Origin: an uncultured Deferribacteres bacterium
GTDB taxonomy: Bacteria; Zhuqueibacterota; JdFR-76; DREG01
Assembly: GCA_913009825.1 (NCBI GenBank)
Contig: CAJVYQ010000011.1
Location: 41,571 to 105,570 of the forward strand
DNA: 64,000 nucleotides
Direction: 5' to 3'
Position numbers and translations under genes: made by a program. Positions 34,396 to 44,208 of this stretch are shown here, one piece after another. The stretch's first letter is position 1. Every line of letters begins with the position of its first letter. Under the pieces are notes generated by a model. That model was not told the DNA's origin. It made no database searches and was given only the letters and a program-made list of their open reading frames with translations.

Positions 34396-35982
34396 TTAGC
34401 GCATACCCAGAGAAAGGACCGCAAATCTATCCGCCAACGGAAAAGATGCAACGGCAGCGTGGAATTGTGAGTCCGTTTCTAATCTTACCCTGAAATAATG
34501 ATCATTTCCCCAAATTTGTCGCGCAATTTCCGATTTGATTTCCTGTTGAATATAAGGGATTTGACGATCAGTATAATAAATATTTTTTTGCCGCAAAAAA
34601 TTCCAAAACCGGCGAAGAACATCATTACTGATTTTGTAATAGTGCAGGAAAGAACCGAAATCGGGATATCGCTGTTTTATTTCTTTGGCATGCGAAGAAG
34701 CGAATTCAAAAAACAGCATTCTCGCTTCTAACTTTGCCGTTGCCGCCGAGATTTTATATGAGTTTTGTTCCACGTCCGGCTTAATTCCACCGCCGCCGTA
34801 AACTTTTCGCCCTGAAAAAGTAGTGAATACTTTTTTGCCCGTATTCTCCCGATTCAATCTTTCTCCGGATTTATTTTCAAAGTAATCCTTAAAATTGCTG
34901 CCAAAGGCTCGTTGTATAAGGCGACCGGACGGAGAATAATAACGGGCAATAGTAACCCGCAATTCTGCGCCATCCTGTAAAGTTACCTGATTTTGTACAA
35001 GGCCTTTACCGAAGCTTCTCTTGCCGACAATGACAGCCCGATCCCAATCCTGAAGAGCAGCAGCCATCACTTCAGCAGCAGAGGCAGTACCACCGTTGAT
35101 CAGCACAACCAACGGGTATTTTTTCAGTTGCGTAGTACTGGTTGAATAAAATTCTTCATTGGCTGTTGGAATGCGTCCTTTGGTATAAACAATTTTTCTG
35201 CCCCCCGGTAAAAACAGGTCTGTCACGGCAACGGCCTGGTCCAGATACCCACCGCTGTTGTCACGGAGATCAAAAACCAATTTTTTCAGACCTTTTTTTT
35301 CCAATTTGGAGAGTGCGTCCCTAACCTCACCAAACGTGGTTCTTGCAAAACGGCCTAACTTAATGTAGCCGATTTCCCGATCGATCATAAAAGAACATTG
35401 CACACTCTGCAAAGGGATTCGGTCCCGGACCACATTGAAGATTAACGTTTCTGCAAAATCCGGCCGTTTGACAGTCAATCGGATCATCGAACCGATTTCA
35501 CCGCGTAACAGGGATTTTACTTCACCTTCCGACAAGCCATAAGTGGAAACACTGCCAATTTTTTGAATGATATCCCCGGAATGCAAACGCAGCCGCTGGG
35601 CGGGTGAATCCGGAAACGGGGCAATCAGAACGGGATATTTGTTTTGAATCATAAAATCGACACCGATACCCGCGTAAGAACCGGCAATCTTTTCATCGAT
35701 TTGGGCAACCTTATCTGCGGGGATATAAACGGAATGAGGATCCAATTTCCCAAGCAATCCGTAAATAGCGCCATCCACCAGGGACCTTGTGTCGACATCA
35801 TCCACGTAATAATCCCGTACCACATTCACAACTTCAATGAAACGGCGGATATCCGAGTAAACATTTGCACCGGTCTGGATGATTGGCTGCCGGAATGACG
35901 CAAAAATTCCGGTTAGGACGACAAAAGGAAGAAGATAATATTTTTGTCGTAATTTTCGTTTACTGTGCAGCTTCGATTTCAT
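34396..35982 (-). CDS. S41 family C-terminal processing peptidase (CtpA/Prc type)
   Basis: The 528-residue protein has an N-terminal hydrophobic segment (signal/anchor), a helical region with LLGKLDPHSVYIP, a PDZ domain near residues 85-180 (AGIGVDF, HSGDIIQKIGS) and the S41 core. The nucleophile serine is in GGTASAAEVMAAALQD near residue 300 and the lysine in GKRSFGKGLVQ about 25 residues on, the Ser-Lys dyad of Ctp proteases. The start is uncertain: ATG at 35982 (used) overlaps the upstream GH57 gene by 23 bases; an ATG at 36015 overlaps more. Neither has a good Shine-Dalgarno, which fits coupling to the preceding gene. It acts in the periplasm on C-termini of envelope proteins. Confidence 0.88.
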   Translation of the reverse strand: MKSKLHSKRKLRQKYYLLPFVVLTGIFASFRQPIIQTGANVYSDIRRFIEVVNVVRDYYVDDVDTRSLVDGAIYGLLGKLDPHSVYIPADKVAQIDEKIAGSYAGIGVDFMIQNKYPVLIAPFPDSPAQRLRLHSGDIIQKIGSVSTYGLSEGEVKSLLRGEIGSMIRLTVKRPDFAETLIFNVVRDRIPLQSVQCSFMIDREIGYIKLGRFARTTFGEVRDALSKLEKKGLKKLVFDLRDNSGGYLDQAVAVTDLFLPGGRKIVYTKGRIPTANEEFYSTSTTQLKKYPLVVLINGGTASAAEVMAAALQDWDRAVIVGKRSFGKGLVQNQVTLQDGAELRVTIARYYSPSGRLIQRAFGSNFKDYFENKSGERLNRENTGKKVFTTFSGRKVYGGGGIKPDVEQNSYKISAATAKLEARMLFFEFASSHAKEIKQRYPDFGSFLHYYKISNDVLRRFWNFLRQKNIYYTDRQIPYIQQEIKSEIARQIWGNDHYFRVRLETDSQFHAAVASFPLADRFAVLSLGMR

Positions 35983-38095
35983 AGGAAAAGGATATCCTTT
36001 TTTCTTCGCCGTCATTCAGTGCAAATTTCCAGTGGGATAAAACAACCGAATTTTGATACACCCGTTCAAAGCCGGCCTCCGAAAGGGAGATGGTTTCAAT
36101 GGGGAATCGCCAGATAGTGGTCGGTTGATGGTAGGCAAAGGTTATTTTCAGATTTTGCCAGAGATCGATTAACGATAACCTGTATAATTCGGGCAGTTCA
36201 CCAAAACTGTCCAGATAATTATCTTCTATTTCTACATCCGGCGACCGGTAAAACCTGTCTCCATTGTGTCCGGCAAGCAAACCGGTGTTCCACTCAACGC
36301 CAAAATGTAAATCCAACTTTTCAGCAGATATATTCCGTATGCGGTATTCAATCTGCACCAGACTCTTTTCCTGATAGATTGTCAATTTTTTTGAAATCCG
36401 AACCGGAACCTGCTCTTGCTTCATCCGAATAAAACCGTCACGACTTAAAATGATATTTGCTCCAACCGAATCTGATTTTATATCGAACTCATACGGATGA
36501 TGAATAAAGTCGCCTATTTCATGATATTGGGAATCTGCAAACTTTCGGATGCTTGTATTGGGAGCAAGAAAATGATCAATCAAAGCATTGCGGTCGTACC
36601 AGTCATACTTCAAATATTGCTGCAAATTCTCTTCTTTGGAGATAATCAAATCATGGATCGAAGCAACGCCATCCGCATGATTATTTTGATGTTCTTTCAA
36701 CAATTTCCGATGGTAAGCTTCTTCACGCCGGGTCATTGTATCGATTAGATTGACAGCGCCGGGTTTGTAATCCAATTCAAAAATATTTCCGCCGATGGCC
36801 GGATCGATATAAAGATTTAATATGGGTGATTCAACTATAATATCTTGCTTTCCGTTTCCAGTTAAATCAAATACCGAAGTAGTGATATTCTTTTTCTCCA
36901 CTGTTTTATCCAGGATATTTTCCGCTTGAATCAGGTTTTTGTAAATTGCATAGCGTAAGTGCGTTAAATACAAACCGCCAAATACGCCGTGCCAATAAGA
37001 ACAATTGCATTGACCGGCCCAAAGGTGATCCAAAGCATCGATCTGCAAATCCCGGCTTAATTTTTCTTTATTCTGTTCTATTTTTCTACTGACGTACAGC
37101 ATTTTTTTATGCATGCGATTGGATTCAGGGTATTTGGCTAAAAAATTACGCCAGAAACCACCGCGCACATAAATTCCGTATCTGTCAAACAGATCGGATT
37201 CTTTCAACTTGTTTTCAAAGTCTTCCAATTCCCGCGTTGCCCGGAAGGGTAGCGCCCATTCCATCATTTCCCGGTAAGAAGCTGCCGGCAAATAAACCCT
37301 GCCCTTTGGTGCAATCCGGCGGAGAACTTCGCTAAAATGAATCATCTCCACCCAATCGCCGGCCTGTTCAACAGCGCTAAAAAAGTGTTCCAGCCAATTG
37401 TTGGTAAAAACATGATCGTAAGTGCCGGGCCAGACGCCGAACTTTTCGCCGTCATCGGCAAAAATGGCAACCTGATCATCTCCTCTTTCCGCAATTTCCC
37501 GGAGATAATCCAGCGTAGCTTCCGGATTTTGAAAAGGGATGGTATAGCGTAACTTTTCACTGATGGGAAAAACATTTATAGTGGCCCCCTGTTCCTCCGT
37601 CACATAATAACCGGCTAACTGATCCTCCTTCAATCCGGCGTATTTAAAATGGGAATCGTCCACAATGGTGTATTCAACATGCGCCTCACGCAGCACTTTA
37701 GGGAGATGAGGTTCCCAAACCCGTTCCGCCAACCACAAGCCTTTTGCATCATACCGGGTATGCTTTTTTACGGTTTGGGTCAATTTCAAAATCTGACCGA
37801 TTTTATCCCGATCCGGAATGGTCATTAGAATCGGTTCAAAATGGGCGCCGGTCATCATTTCCACCTGACCGGATGTGGTTAATTGAGCCAATCGCTGAAT
37901 ATAATCGGGATGATTTGCCAAAATCCAATCGAACAGAATGCCGGAATAATGTTGTGCAATTCGGATTTTAGGATGCGCTTCCAGTTTCTCTAAAAAGGGC
38001 AAATAAGATTTCTGATAAGCATCTTCAAAAACAAAATTAAAATTCCCAATCGGTTGATGATTATGAATTCCAAAAGCGAAATAGACTTTAGCCAA
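35960..38095 (-). CDS. GH57 family 4-alpha-glucanotransferase/alpha-amylase
   Basis: This 711-residue protein has the size and layout of GH57 4-alpha-glucanotransferase: a (beta/alpha)7 barrel opening with FGIHNHQPIGNF, the nucleophile Glu124 in LWLAERVWEP and the acid Asp214 in IFADDGEKFG, nearly the positions known for the Thermococcus enzyme (123 and 214). The DUF1925 and DUF1926 beta-sandwich parts follow at the C-terminus. No signal peptide is seen, so it acts on cytoplasmic glucans, consistent with glycogen synthesis by the glgC gene elsewhere in the window. It overlaps the downstream S41 gene. Confidence 0.9.
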   Translation of the reverse strand: MAKVYFAFGIHNHQPIGNFNFVFEDAYQKSYLPFLEKLEAHPKIRIAQHYSGILFDWILANHPDYIQRLAQLTTSGQVEMMTGAHFEPILMTIPDRDKIGQILKLTQTVKKHTRYDAKGLWLAERVWEPHLPKVLREAHVEYTIVDDSHFKYAGLKEDQLAGYYVTEEQGATINVFPISEKLRYTIPFQNPEATLDYLREIAERGDDQVAIFADDGEKFGVWPGTYDHVFTNNWLEHFFSAVEQAGDWVEMIHFSEVLRRIAPKGRVYLPAASYREMMEWALPFRATRELEDFENKLKESDLFDRYGIYVRGGFWRNFLAKYPESNRMHKKMLYVSRKIEQNKEKLSRDLQIDALDHLWAGQCNCSYWHGVFGGLYLTHLRYAIYKNLIQAENILDKTVEKKNITTSVFDLTGNGKQDIIVESPILNLYIDPAIGGNIFELDYKPGAVNLIDTMTRREEAYHRKLLKEHQNNHADGVASIHDLIISKEENLQQYLKYDWYDRNALIDHFLAPNTSIRKFADSQYHEIGDFIHHPYEFDIKSDSVGANIILSRDGFIRMKQEQVPVRISKKLTIYQEKSLVQIEYRIRNISAEKLDLHFGVEWNTGLLAGHNGDRFYRSPDVEIEDNYLDSFGELPELYRLSLIDLWQNLKITFAYHQPTTIWRFPIETISLSEAGFERVYQNSVVLSHWKFALNDGEEKRISFSYEIEAAQ

Positions 38096-38234
38096 CAGTG
38101 CAACTCCTAAACATTTTTTATTTTCTCACAACCGCTCTAGCGCAATTAAGAATACATAAAATATCTTTTTTTAGTCGTGAAAGCAAGTCTTATTTCTTGG
38201 CGTTAGCGAAGGGAAAGGGGACATTTTGGGTAAA

Positions 38235-38501
38235 ACCTCGGTTACGGGTGGAAGTATGCATAAACCTTATTTTTATTTTTTCAACCTTAATAGCTGCAAG
38301 TAGCCCCACCCCATTTTTACCTTATTACCTTATTTTTCATGCTTTCATATCACAACTAAGGTAATAAGGTTTAGAGACTTGGTTGCAAATCATGCTATTA
38401 AGGTGTAAAAGATAAAAATAAGGTTTTTAGAACTCTAAAATGGATAGCTCAGGCTATAAAATAATGAAGCGAAACCACTTTTATCCACCCGTAAGTGAGG
38501 T
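38235..38501. repeat. Long nested palindrome, possible cruciform or structured RNA
   Basis: Four inverted pairs nest within 267 bases: ACCTCGGTTACGGGTGG (38235-38251) with 38485-38501 (15 of 17 match); AAACCTTATTTTTAT (38262-38276) with 38412-38426 (perfect); ACCTTAATAGC (38284-38294) with 38394-38404 (perfect); and CCTTATTACCTTA (38320-38332) with 38357-38369 (perfect). The inner three share a centre at about 38344; the outer pair is offset by some 24 bases, as if about 48 bases were added on the right. No coding function was recognised. Confidence 0.65.
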
Positions 38502-38575
38502 ATTACCATTTTGGCGATACCAACCACATTTTAACCGGAGAAAAATATGGGCAAAACATACATAGGAATTTCTAA

Positions 38576-38711
38576 TTAGTGTCTTAACGAAAAGTATCTA
38601 AATTGTATATCAAACATCTTGTTTATATTATAATCTTATTGAAAAGCAGGAAACTAAACAGTTTATAAAACAAGCAAGATGCATGTTTTCCACTTTTCGT
38701 TCAGACACTAA
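38576..38711. mobile_element. MITE family C, copy C1
   Basis: Perfect or near-perfect 20-base ends, TTAGTGTCTTAACGAAAAGT (38576-38595) and ACTTTTCGTTCAGACACTAA (38692-38711), bound a 136-base element. Its inner sequence is nearly identical to that at about 43322-43457, including the inner inverted parts CATCTTGTTT and AAACAAGCAAGATG. A solo end occurs at 47863-47880. AATT/CTAA-type flanks make the exact boundary ambiguous by a few bases. Confidence 0.8.
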
Positions 38712-38752
38712 TTAACTCCCTGCGTAATTGCTCACAAACCGCCAATTTTTTA

Positions 38753-40087
<1,335 letters not shown>

Positions 40088-40088
40088 T

Positions 40089-41306
40089 TTAGTACACCTC
40101 TTGCAATTTTCTATCCAGTTCACGGGTTAAGGCCCGGCGATCAAAATGTTTCACTACAAATTTTCTGCCGTTGCGTCCCAATCTTTTTGCCCGCTCGGGG
40201 TTTTGGTAAAGCTGCAAAACAGCCTGCGCCATGGCTTCGGCATTGTCGGGTTCCACAACAATGCCTGCGTTTGCAGCGCGCAGCATGGTCTCCCCTTCGC
40301 CAACCACCGATAAAATCACCGGTACTGCGCAGGCCATGGCGGAAAACATTTTAACCGGCAGAGTGCCGAGGGTCAACGCCATCTTTTTTGCGGTTGCCAG
40401 GGCAGCATGCGAAATTAAAATGTACGGCGTCAGTTCTTCTTCCTGCATGGCATCCATAAAAATTACATTTTGCAGACCTCGTTCATTCGCCAATTGTACC
40501 ACTTCATTTTTTTTAACGCCGTCGCCGATAATCAGAAATAAAATATCGGGAACGCTTTGCAGCCGTTCGGCAGCACGAATCACCGTTTCCACACCATGAA
40601 TGAGGCCGATGATGCCGGTATAACTCACGACAAATTTATCTTTGAACCGTTCTCTGAGCCGCGTTGGTACCGGAAAGTCCGGGCTGAATATTCGTGTGTT
40701 GGCGCCATTGGGGAGAAAGAACAGCTTTTTTTCGCCGACTTGAGCGGCAATGTAATCAAAAATTCCCCGGGTCACGGTAACATTCAGGACCGCTTTACGA
40801 TAGTAAAAAGATTCCAGTCGTTCCGCCATTTTTATCACGGCTTTATTGGTTAGTTCACCAAGATCGACGGCAGATTTGGGCCACAGGTCTCTCACTTCAA
40901 AAATGAATTTCCCGCCACGCAAACGGCTCAAATACCAGCCCACTAATCCGACAAAAATTGGCGGCGATGTGGCGTAAACGATTTGGTAGCGTTGCCGTAA
41001 AAATATGCTGCCTGCCGCCATCCCCATCAGCATGAAACTCAGATAAAACAAAATTCGAGTAAGAAAATTTTTCTCCGGCCTGGTAAAAACCCAAACCCGC
41101 AATACGGGAATTCCCTGCCATTTTTCCCGAACCATTAATTTGCGCCGGTAACGGGGATGAATGATACCCTGGGGATGGTTGGGCATTTCCGTCAGAACGG
41201 TTACAGAGTGGCCCAATTCGCGCAGATGCAGCACATTTTCTTTAGCCCGAACCTGCGTTGCCCCGATCTCCGGCGGGAAATACTGGCTGATGTACAAAAT
41301 ATTCAT
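40089..41306 (-). CDS. Family 4 glycosyltransferase (WbuB/fucosamine-transferase-like)
   Basis: The 405-residue GT-B enzyme starts MNILYISQYFPPEIGATQVR, the opening of the WbuB-like GT4 group used in O-antigen and capsule assembly. It has FEVRDLWPKSAVDLG in the N-domain and VVSYTGIIGLIHGVETVIRA with a late ACAVPVILSVVGEGETML and GIVVEPDNAEAM in the donor domain. The next gene's start is 1 base after this stop, so the pair is co-transcribed. The donor sugar is unknown. Confidence 0.9.
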   Translation of the reverse strand: MNILYISQYFPPEIGATQVRAKENVLHLRELGHSVTVLTEMPNHPQGIIHPRYRRKLMVREKWQGIPVLRVWVFTRPEKNFLTRILFYLSFMLMGMAAGSIFLRQRYQIVYATSPPIFVGLVGWYLSRLRGGKFIFEVRDLWPKSAVDLGELTNKAVIKMAERLESFYYRKAVLNVTVTRGIFDYIAAQVGEKKLFFLPNGANTRIFSPDFPVPTRLRERFKDKFVVSYTGIIGLIHGVETVIRAAERLQSVPDILFLIIGDGVKKNEVVQLANERGLQNVIFMDAMQEEELTPYILISHAALATAKKMALTLGTLPVKMFSAMACAVPVILSVVGEGETMLRAANAGIVVEPDNAEAMAQAVLQLYQNPERAKRLGRNGRKFVVKHFDRRALTRELDRKLQEVY

Positions 41307-41331
41307 AAATCAGAAACACATCGTCGATGGT

Positions 41332-42570
41332 TTATGCTGCATTCAATTGTTTTCGGTTCAGGAAAATATAAGATAAAATAATTATACTGTAAACAACAAA
41401 AGAAACGGTGGAAGCCTGTGCCGCTCCGACAATCCCGTGCAGCGGGATCAGGAAATAGCATAAAATCAAATCGGTCACCACGGAGATCAGCGGTACCCAG
41501 ATCGATACCGGCGGAAATCCTCTGCCCCATAAAACCGTGTTGTAAATACTGGTGACGCTGAACAGAATAATTCCCGGCAGGAGCCAGGCCAGCGGGGCAA
41601 AGGAAGCGGCAAAATCTTTTTTATACAAAAAAACCAGCAGCCGTTCACCGGCAATGTAAAATATCGCCGCGGCAAGCGCGCTGACGGCAAAAGAAATAAC
41701 CGCAACTTTGCCGGTCAAAATCAATTTGTTTGCGGTCTCCTTCTCCGAAACTCTGGGCAGCAACACGGAGCAGGCAACATTCGGCACCTGCTGAATCAGT
41801 GTGGAAAGATTGACAGCTACGGCAAACAGACCCGCTTCGGCCAGGCCGTGCCAGTAATTCACGATATAAACATTCATCCGTACCATCAAAAAAACCAGCA
41901 GATAAGCAAGGGTTGCCCGCCAGCTTGTTTTAAAATTTTCTTTCAGGAGCGTCGCGCCTAAATGAAATTGAATCCTGTGAATTTTGAAATAGCTGAAAGC
42001 TGCGCCGGTTGCGGTCAGGATCATACCGGTCATATAGTTGATCAGCACCATGCGGGTTGTCAGACTGCCGTACAAAGCCAATGAAATGAGATTCAACAGA
42101 AAGAACAGGAGAACCGGCAGCACATTGAACAGGTTGTAATGCCAGTATTTTTGTAAACCGAGATAAAACCCCTGGAGCTGTCTCAAAAAAATAAAAAAGA
42201 GGGCGGACCCGAATCCCACATAAACATAGAACGGTTTGATCCCGGGAAGAAAGAAGCTGTACCATTTCTCCGGCAGCAGGATCAAAATTAGAAACAGCGA
42301 TAAAATAACCGCATTGTAAAATAATAAATTAGCGCCTGACTGACTGAGATTCTTTTCCGATTTGTCCCGGCTGGTAAGATAAATATTGGAGCGGTACAGT
42401 CCTTCGCCTAAAATCACCAATAAAATGGTGACCATGAAAATAATCATGGCATATTCGCCGCGTCCGACGGTGCCCAGATTCCGGGTGATGAGCACGCCGT
42501 TCAGGAATCCTGAAATCAACAGAATCCCCTGGGAAAATAATGTTAATAAAAAACTATCACGAAAGCGCAT
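41332..42570 (-). CDS. Oligosaccharide flippase (Wzx/MATE-like polysaccharide biosynthesis protein)
   Basis: This 412-residue protein has about 12 hydrophobic helices spread along its length and the N-terminal pattern of the MOP superfamily (LISGFLNGVLITRNLGTVGRGEYA). It likely flips a lipid-linked oligosaccharide made by the neighbouring WecA-like protein and GT4. It is the first of the three-gene operon on the minus strand. Sequence alone does not separate Wzx from other MOP flippases. Confidence 0.85.
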   Translation of the reverse strand: MRFRDSFLLTLFSQGILLISGFLNGVLITRNLGTVGRGEYAMIIFMVTILLVILGEGLYRSNIYLTSRDKSEKNLSQSGANLLFYNAVILSLFLILILLPEKWYSFFLPGIKPFYVYVGFGSALFFIFLRQLQGFYLGLQKYWHYNLFNVLPVLLFFLLNLISLALYGSLTTRMVLINYMTGMILTATGAAFSYFKIHRIQFHLGATLLKENFKTSWRATLAYLLVFLMVRMNVYIVNYWHGLAEAGLFAVAVNLSTLIQQVPNVACSVLLPRVSEKETANKLILTGKVAVISFAVSALAAAIFYIAGERLLVFLYKKDFAASFAPLAWLLPGIILFSVTSIYNTVLWGRGFPPVSIWVPLISVVTDLILCYFLIPLHGIVGAAQASTVSFVVYSIIILSYIFLNRKQLNAA

Positions 42571-42864
42571 ATTTGACCGAAGTTCTGAAAATCAATTGCC
42601 GTTCTGTTTTTTCACACTGCCTGAATAGTTGCTGTTTGGCAACAACCCGTTTTTGGGAATTTAAAACGATTAAAATATATACATTTTTTATACAAAAAAC
42701 TATCACTATTTGAACACAGCCGATTTAATTTTTTGAACAAACAACGGCTATTTCTAATTCGGTACAATTTTTGAAACATTAGGAAACAAAATGAGAAAAC
42801 AGAAGTGAAATAAAGTAAAAATATGGGAAGAGTTTTCCGTATTTAATTGAAGGAGAAGAAAAAA

Positions 42865-43254
42865 ATGCAGGATAAGCATCATTCGGAAAAACGAAGGTAC
42901 TTTCGTGTAAATCCATCCCTGAGTAATCCTGTGCTCACCACAATTTCGGATTCCGACACAACCTTTAACTCCCTGCCTGTAAAAGACATTAGCCTGGGTG
43001 GTGTGGCATTCTATTATCCTCTGGATGCGCCTATGTTACAAATCGGAAAATCAATTTCAAGGCTGCAATTGACATTGCCGCAACAAGGTGCAATCAACGC
43101 CAGCGGTATTGTTCGCCGGGTTGAACAGGATAAGACGAATCCCCGTGTTCTTTATGCGATGGAGTTTTCAAGATTGCCGGTGAATAGTGATCGAAAATTG
43201 TACACCTATCTGAATCAACGCCAGCGGGAAATTAGTTGGGTCGTATCGAGTTGA
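42865..43254 (+). CDS. PilZ-domain protein (predicted c-di-GMP binding)
   Basis: The ATG at 42865 follows GAAGGAG by about 8 bases; an in-frame TTG 18 bases earlier is not needed. The 129-residue single-domain protein has the PilZ binding residues: EKRRYFRV (the RxxxR motif) near residue 11 and VKDISLGGVAF (D-x-S-x-x-G) near residue 42. PilZ proteins sense c-di-GMP and commonly act on type IV pili, and the pilus locus begins 950 bases on. The two MshEN-like ATPases downstream could respond to the same signal. Its direct target cannot be named. Confidence 0.85.
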   Translation: MQDKHHSEKRRYFRVNPSLSNPVLTTISDSDTTFNSLPVKDISLGGVAFYYPLDAPMLQIGKSISRLQLTLPQQGAINASGIVRRVEQDKTNPRVLYAMEFSRLPVNSDRKLYTYLNQRQREISWVVSS

Positions 43255-43726
43255 GGTAATGAAATCGAGCCGGTACCGGCAAAAACCGGATAAAAAAGAA
43301 CGGCGCCACTATCTATCTTTCTCTTTGGCTTTCACGAAAAGCATCTAAATTGTATATCAAACATCTTGTTTGAATTATAATCTTATTGAAAAGCAGGAAA
43401 CTAAACAGTTTATAAAACAAGCAAGATGCATGTTTTCCACTTTTCGTTAAGACACTATTTAAACGCCAATTGATCCGGAGAAGGTAAAAAATCAGATATT
43501 ACTCCGACATTCTCCATTGGTTTATCGTGTATTTTCTTCATCATATATTTTTTCCCTCTTCGCCAATATTTTGCGGGAGGCTTTTTAGTTCCTCGATGTG
43601 TAAATTCAAACTGATCCTCCGAAATTCACCTTTTTTGATCCATTACAAATCAAAAAATTTGCGGTACTCCCTTTCTATTTCATTTTAGCCATTTTACTTT
43701 CTTTGCACCGATGATTCTATATCAAT
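43255..43726. other. Intergenic region between the PilZ gene and MITE A2
   Basis: No gene is supported. A degraded family C copy lies at about 43322-43457; the remaining 43458-43726 has only short stop-broken frames. Confidence 0.45.
43322..43457. mobile_element. MITE family C, copy C2 (left end decayed)
   Basis: About 125 bases (from ACGAAAAGCATC to AAGACACTA) are nearly identical to copy C1 with only a few substitutions. The right end CACTTTTCGTTAAGACACTA is intact; the left end has decayed before ACGAAAAG. Boundaries are approximate on the left. Confidence 0.75.
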
Positions 43727-43843
43727 CCTGAATTGAGCGATTCTCTTGTTTTTGACCCTGTTTTTGTTACGAAACGGATTTTCATTTTTAATACAAATAC
43801 AGCTGGCGATTCAGCGAATCGCCCTACAATCGCTCAATTCAGG
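43727..43843. mobile_element. MITE family A, copy A2 (best preserved)
   Basis: The 117-base element has perfect 16-base inverted ends CCTGAATTGAGCGATT and AATCGCTCAATTCAGG, and TCAAT directly repeated on both sides (43722-43726, 43844-43848). The inner palindrome GGCGATTCAGCGAATCGCC is present near the right end. It is non-coding. Confidence 0.85.
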
Positions 43844-43892
43844 TCAATGTTAAATGAACTGTAAAAACGTGTCGATAATTAAATGAACAGCT

Positions 43893-44194
43893 ATGAATGT
43901 GGAAAAAAATATTGCAAAAAAGGGAGAAGAAACAATAATCGGGCAGAATTGGGTGACTAGTCCCCAAATTACCGGACAGCTTGCAACCGGTGTTCGTCAA
44001 TTGTATTACTGGGAATTGAAAGGGATTGTCGAACCGAAGACGGTTACCATGGGGGCGCGGGAATTTAACGTTACGCACCGGAGGATATAAAAGTGTTGAA
44101 ATCCGTGAAAAATTATCTGTATGAAGGATATATTTTTGCCAGGGCAATGGAAAAAACTGTTTTCATGTTTTCAATGGTTCAGGCGGAAAAATGA
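43893..44194 (+). pseudogene. MerR-like helix-turn-helix gene with a one-base frameshift
   Basis: The first frame (from ATG 43893) gives a MerR-type helix-turn-helix, with TSPQITGQLATGVRQLYYWE and then AREF. At about 44067 one base is missing: continuing one frame over gives RYAPEDIKVLKSVKNYLYEG, then FARAMEKT, as expected for the rest of a MerR DNA-binding domain, to a TGA at 44194. Joined, the product would be about 100 residues. This is either a true pseudogene or a sequencing or assembly error. It lies 14 bases before the prepilin peptidase gene and may have controlled it. Confidence 0.75.
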
Positions 44195-44208
44195 TGTAGG
44201 GAGAAAAT

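Larger units (their letters stand above)
38096..38752. other. Intergenic region holding two palindromic elements
   Basis: Between GH57 and the epimerase remnant no intact gene is seen. A plus-strand open frame near 38098-38364 runs through a palindrome and is not believed. The region contains the long palindrome at 38235-38501 and the family C element at 38576-38711, listed separately. The promoter for the GH57 gene should lie just right of 38095. Confidence 0.5.

Noticed and set aside
34264..34470. 68-residue plus-strand frame upstream of exbB
   Set aside because: It overlaps the 3' end of the S41 gene antisense and has no start signal or family resemblance; most likely chance.
38098..38364. 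88-residue plus-strand frame next to the GH57 gene
   Set aside because: It runs through the long palindrome, and its product is low in complexity; the palindrome explains the open frame.
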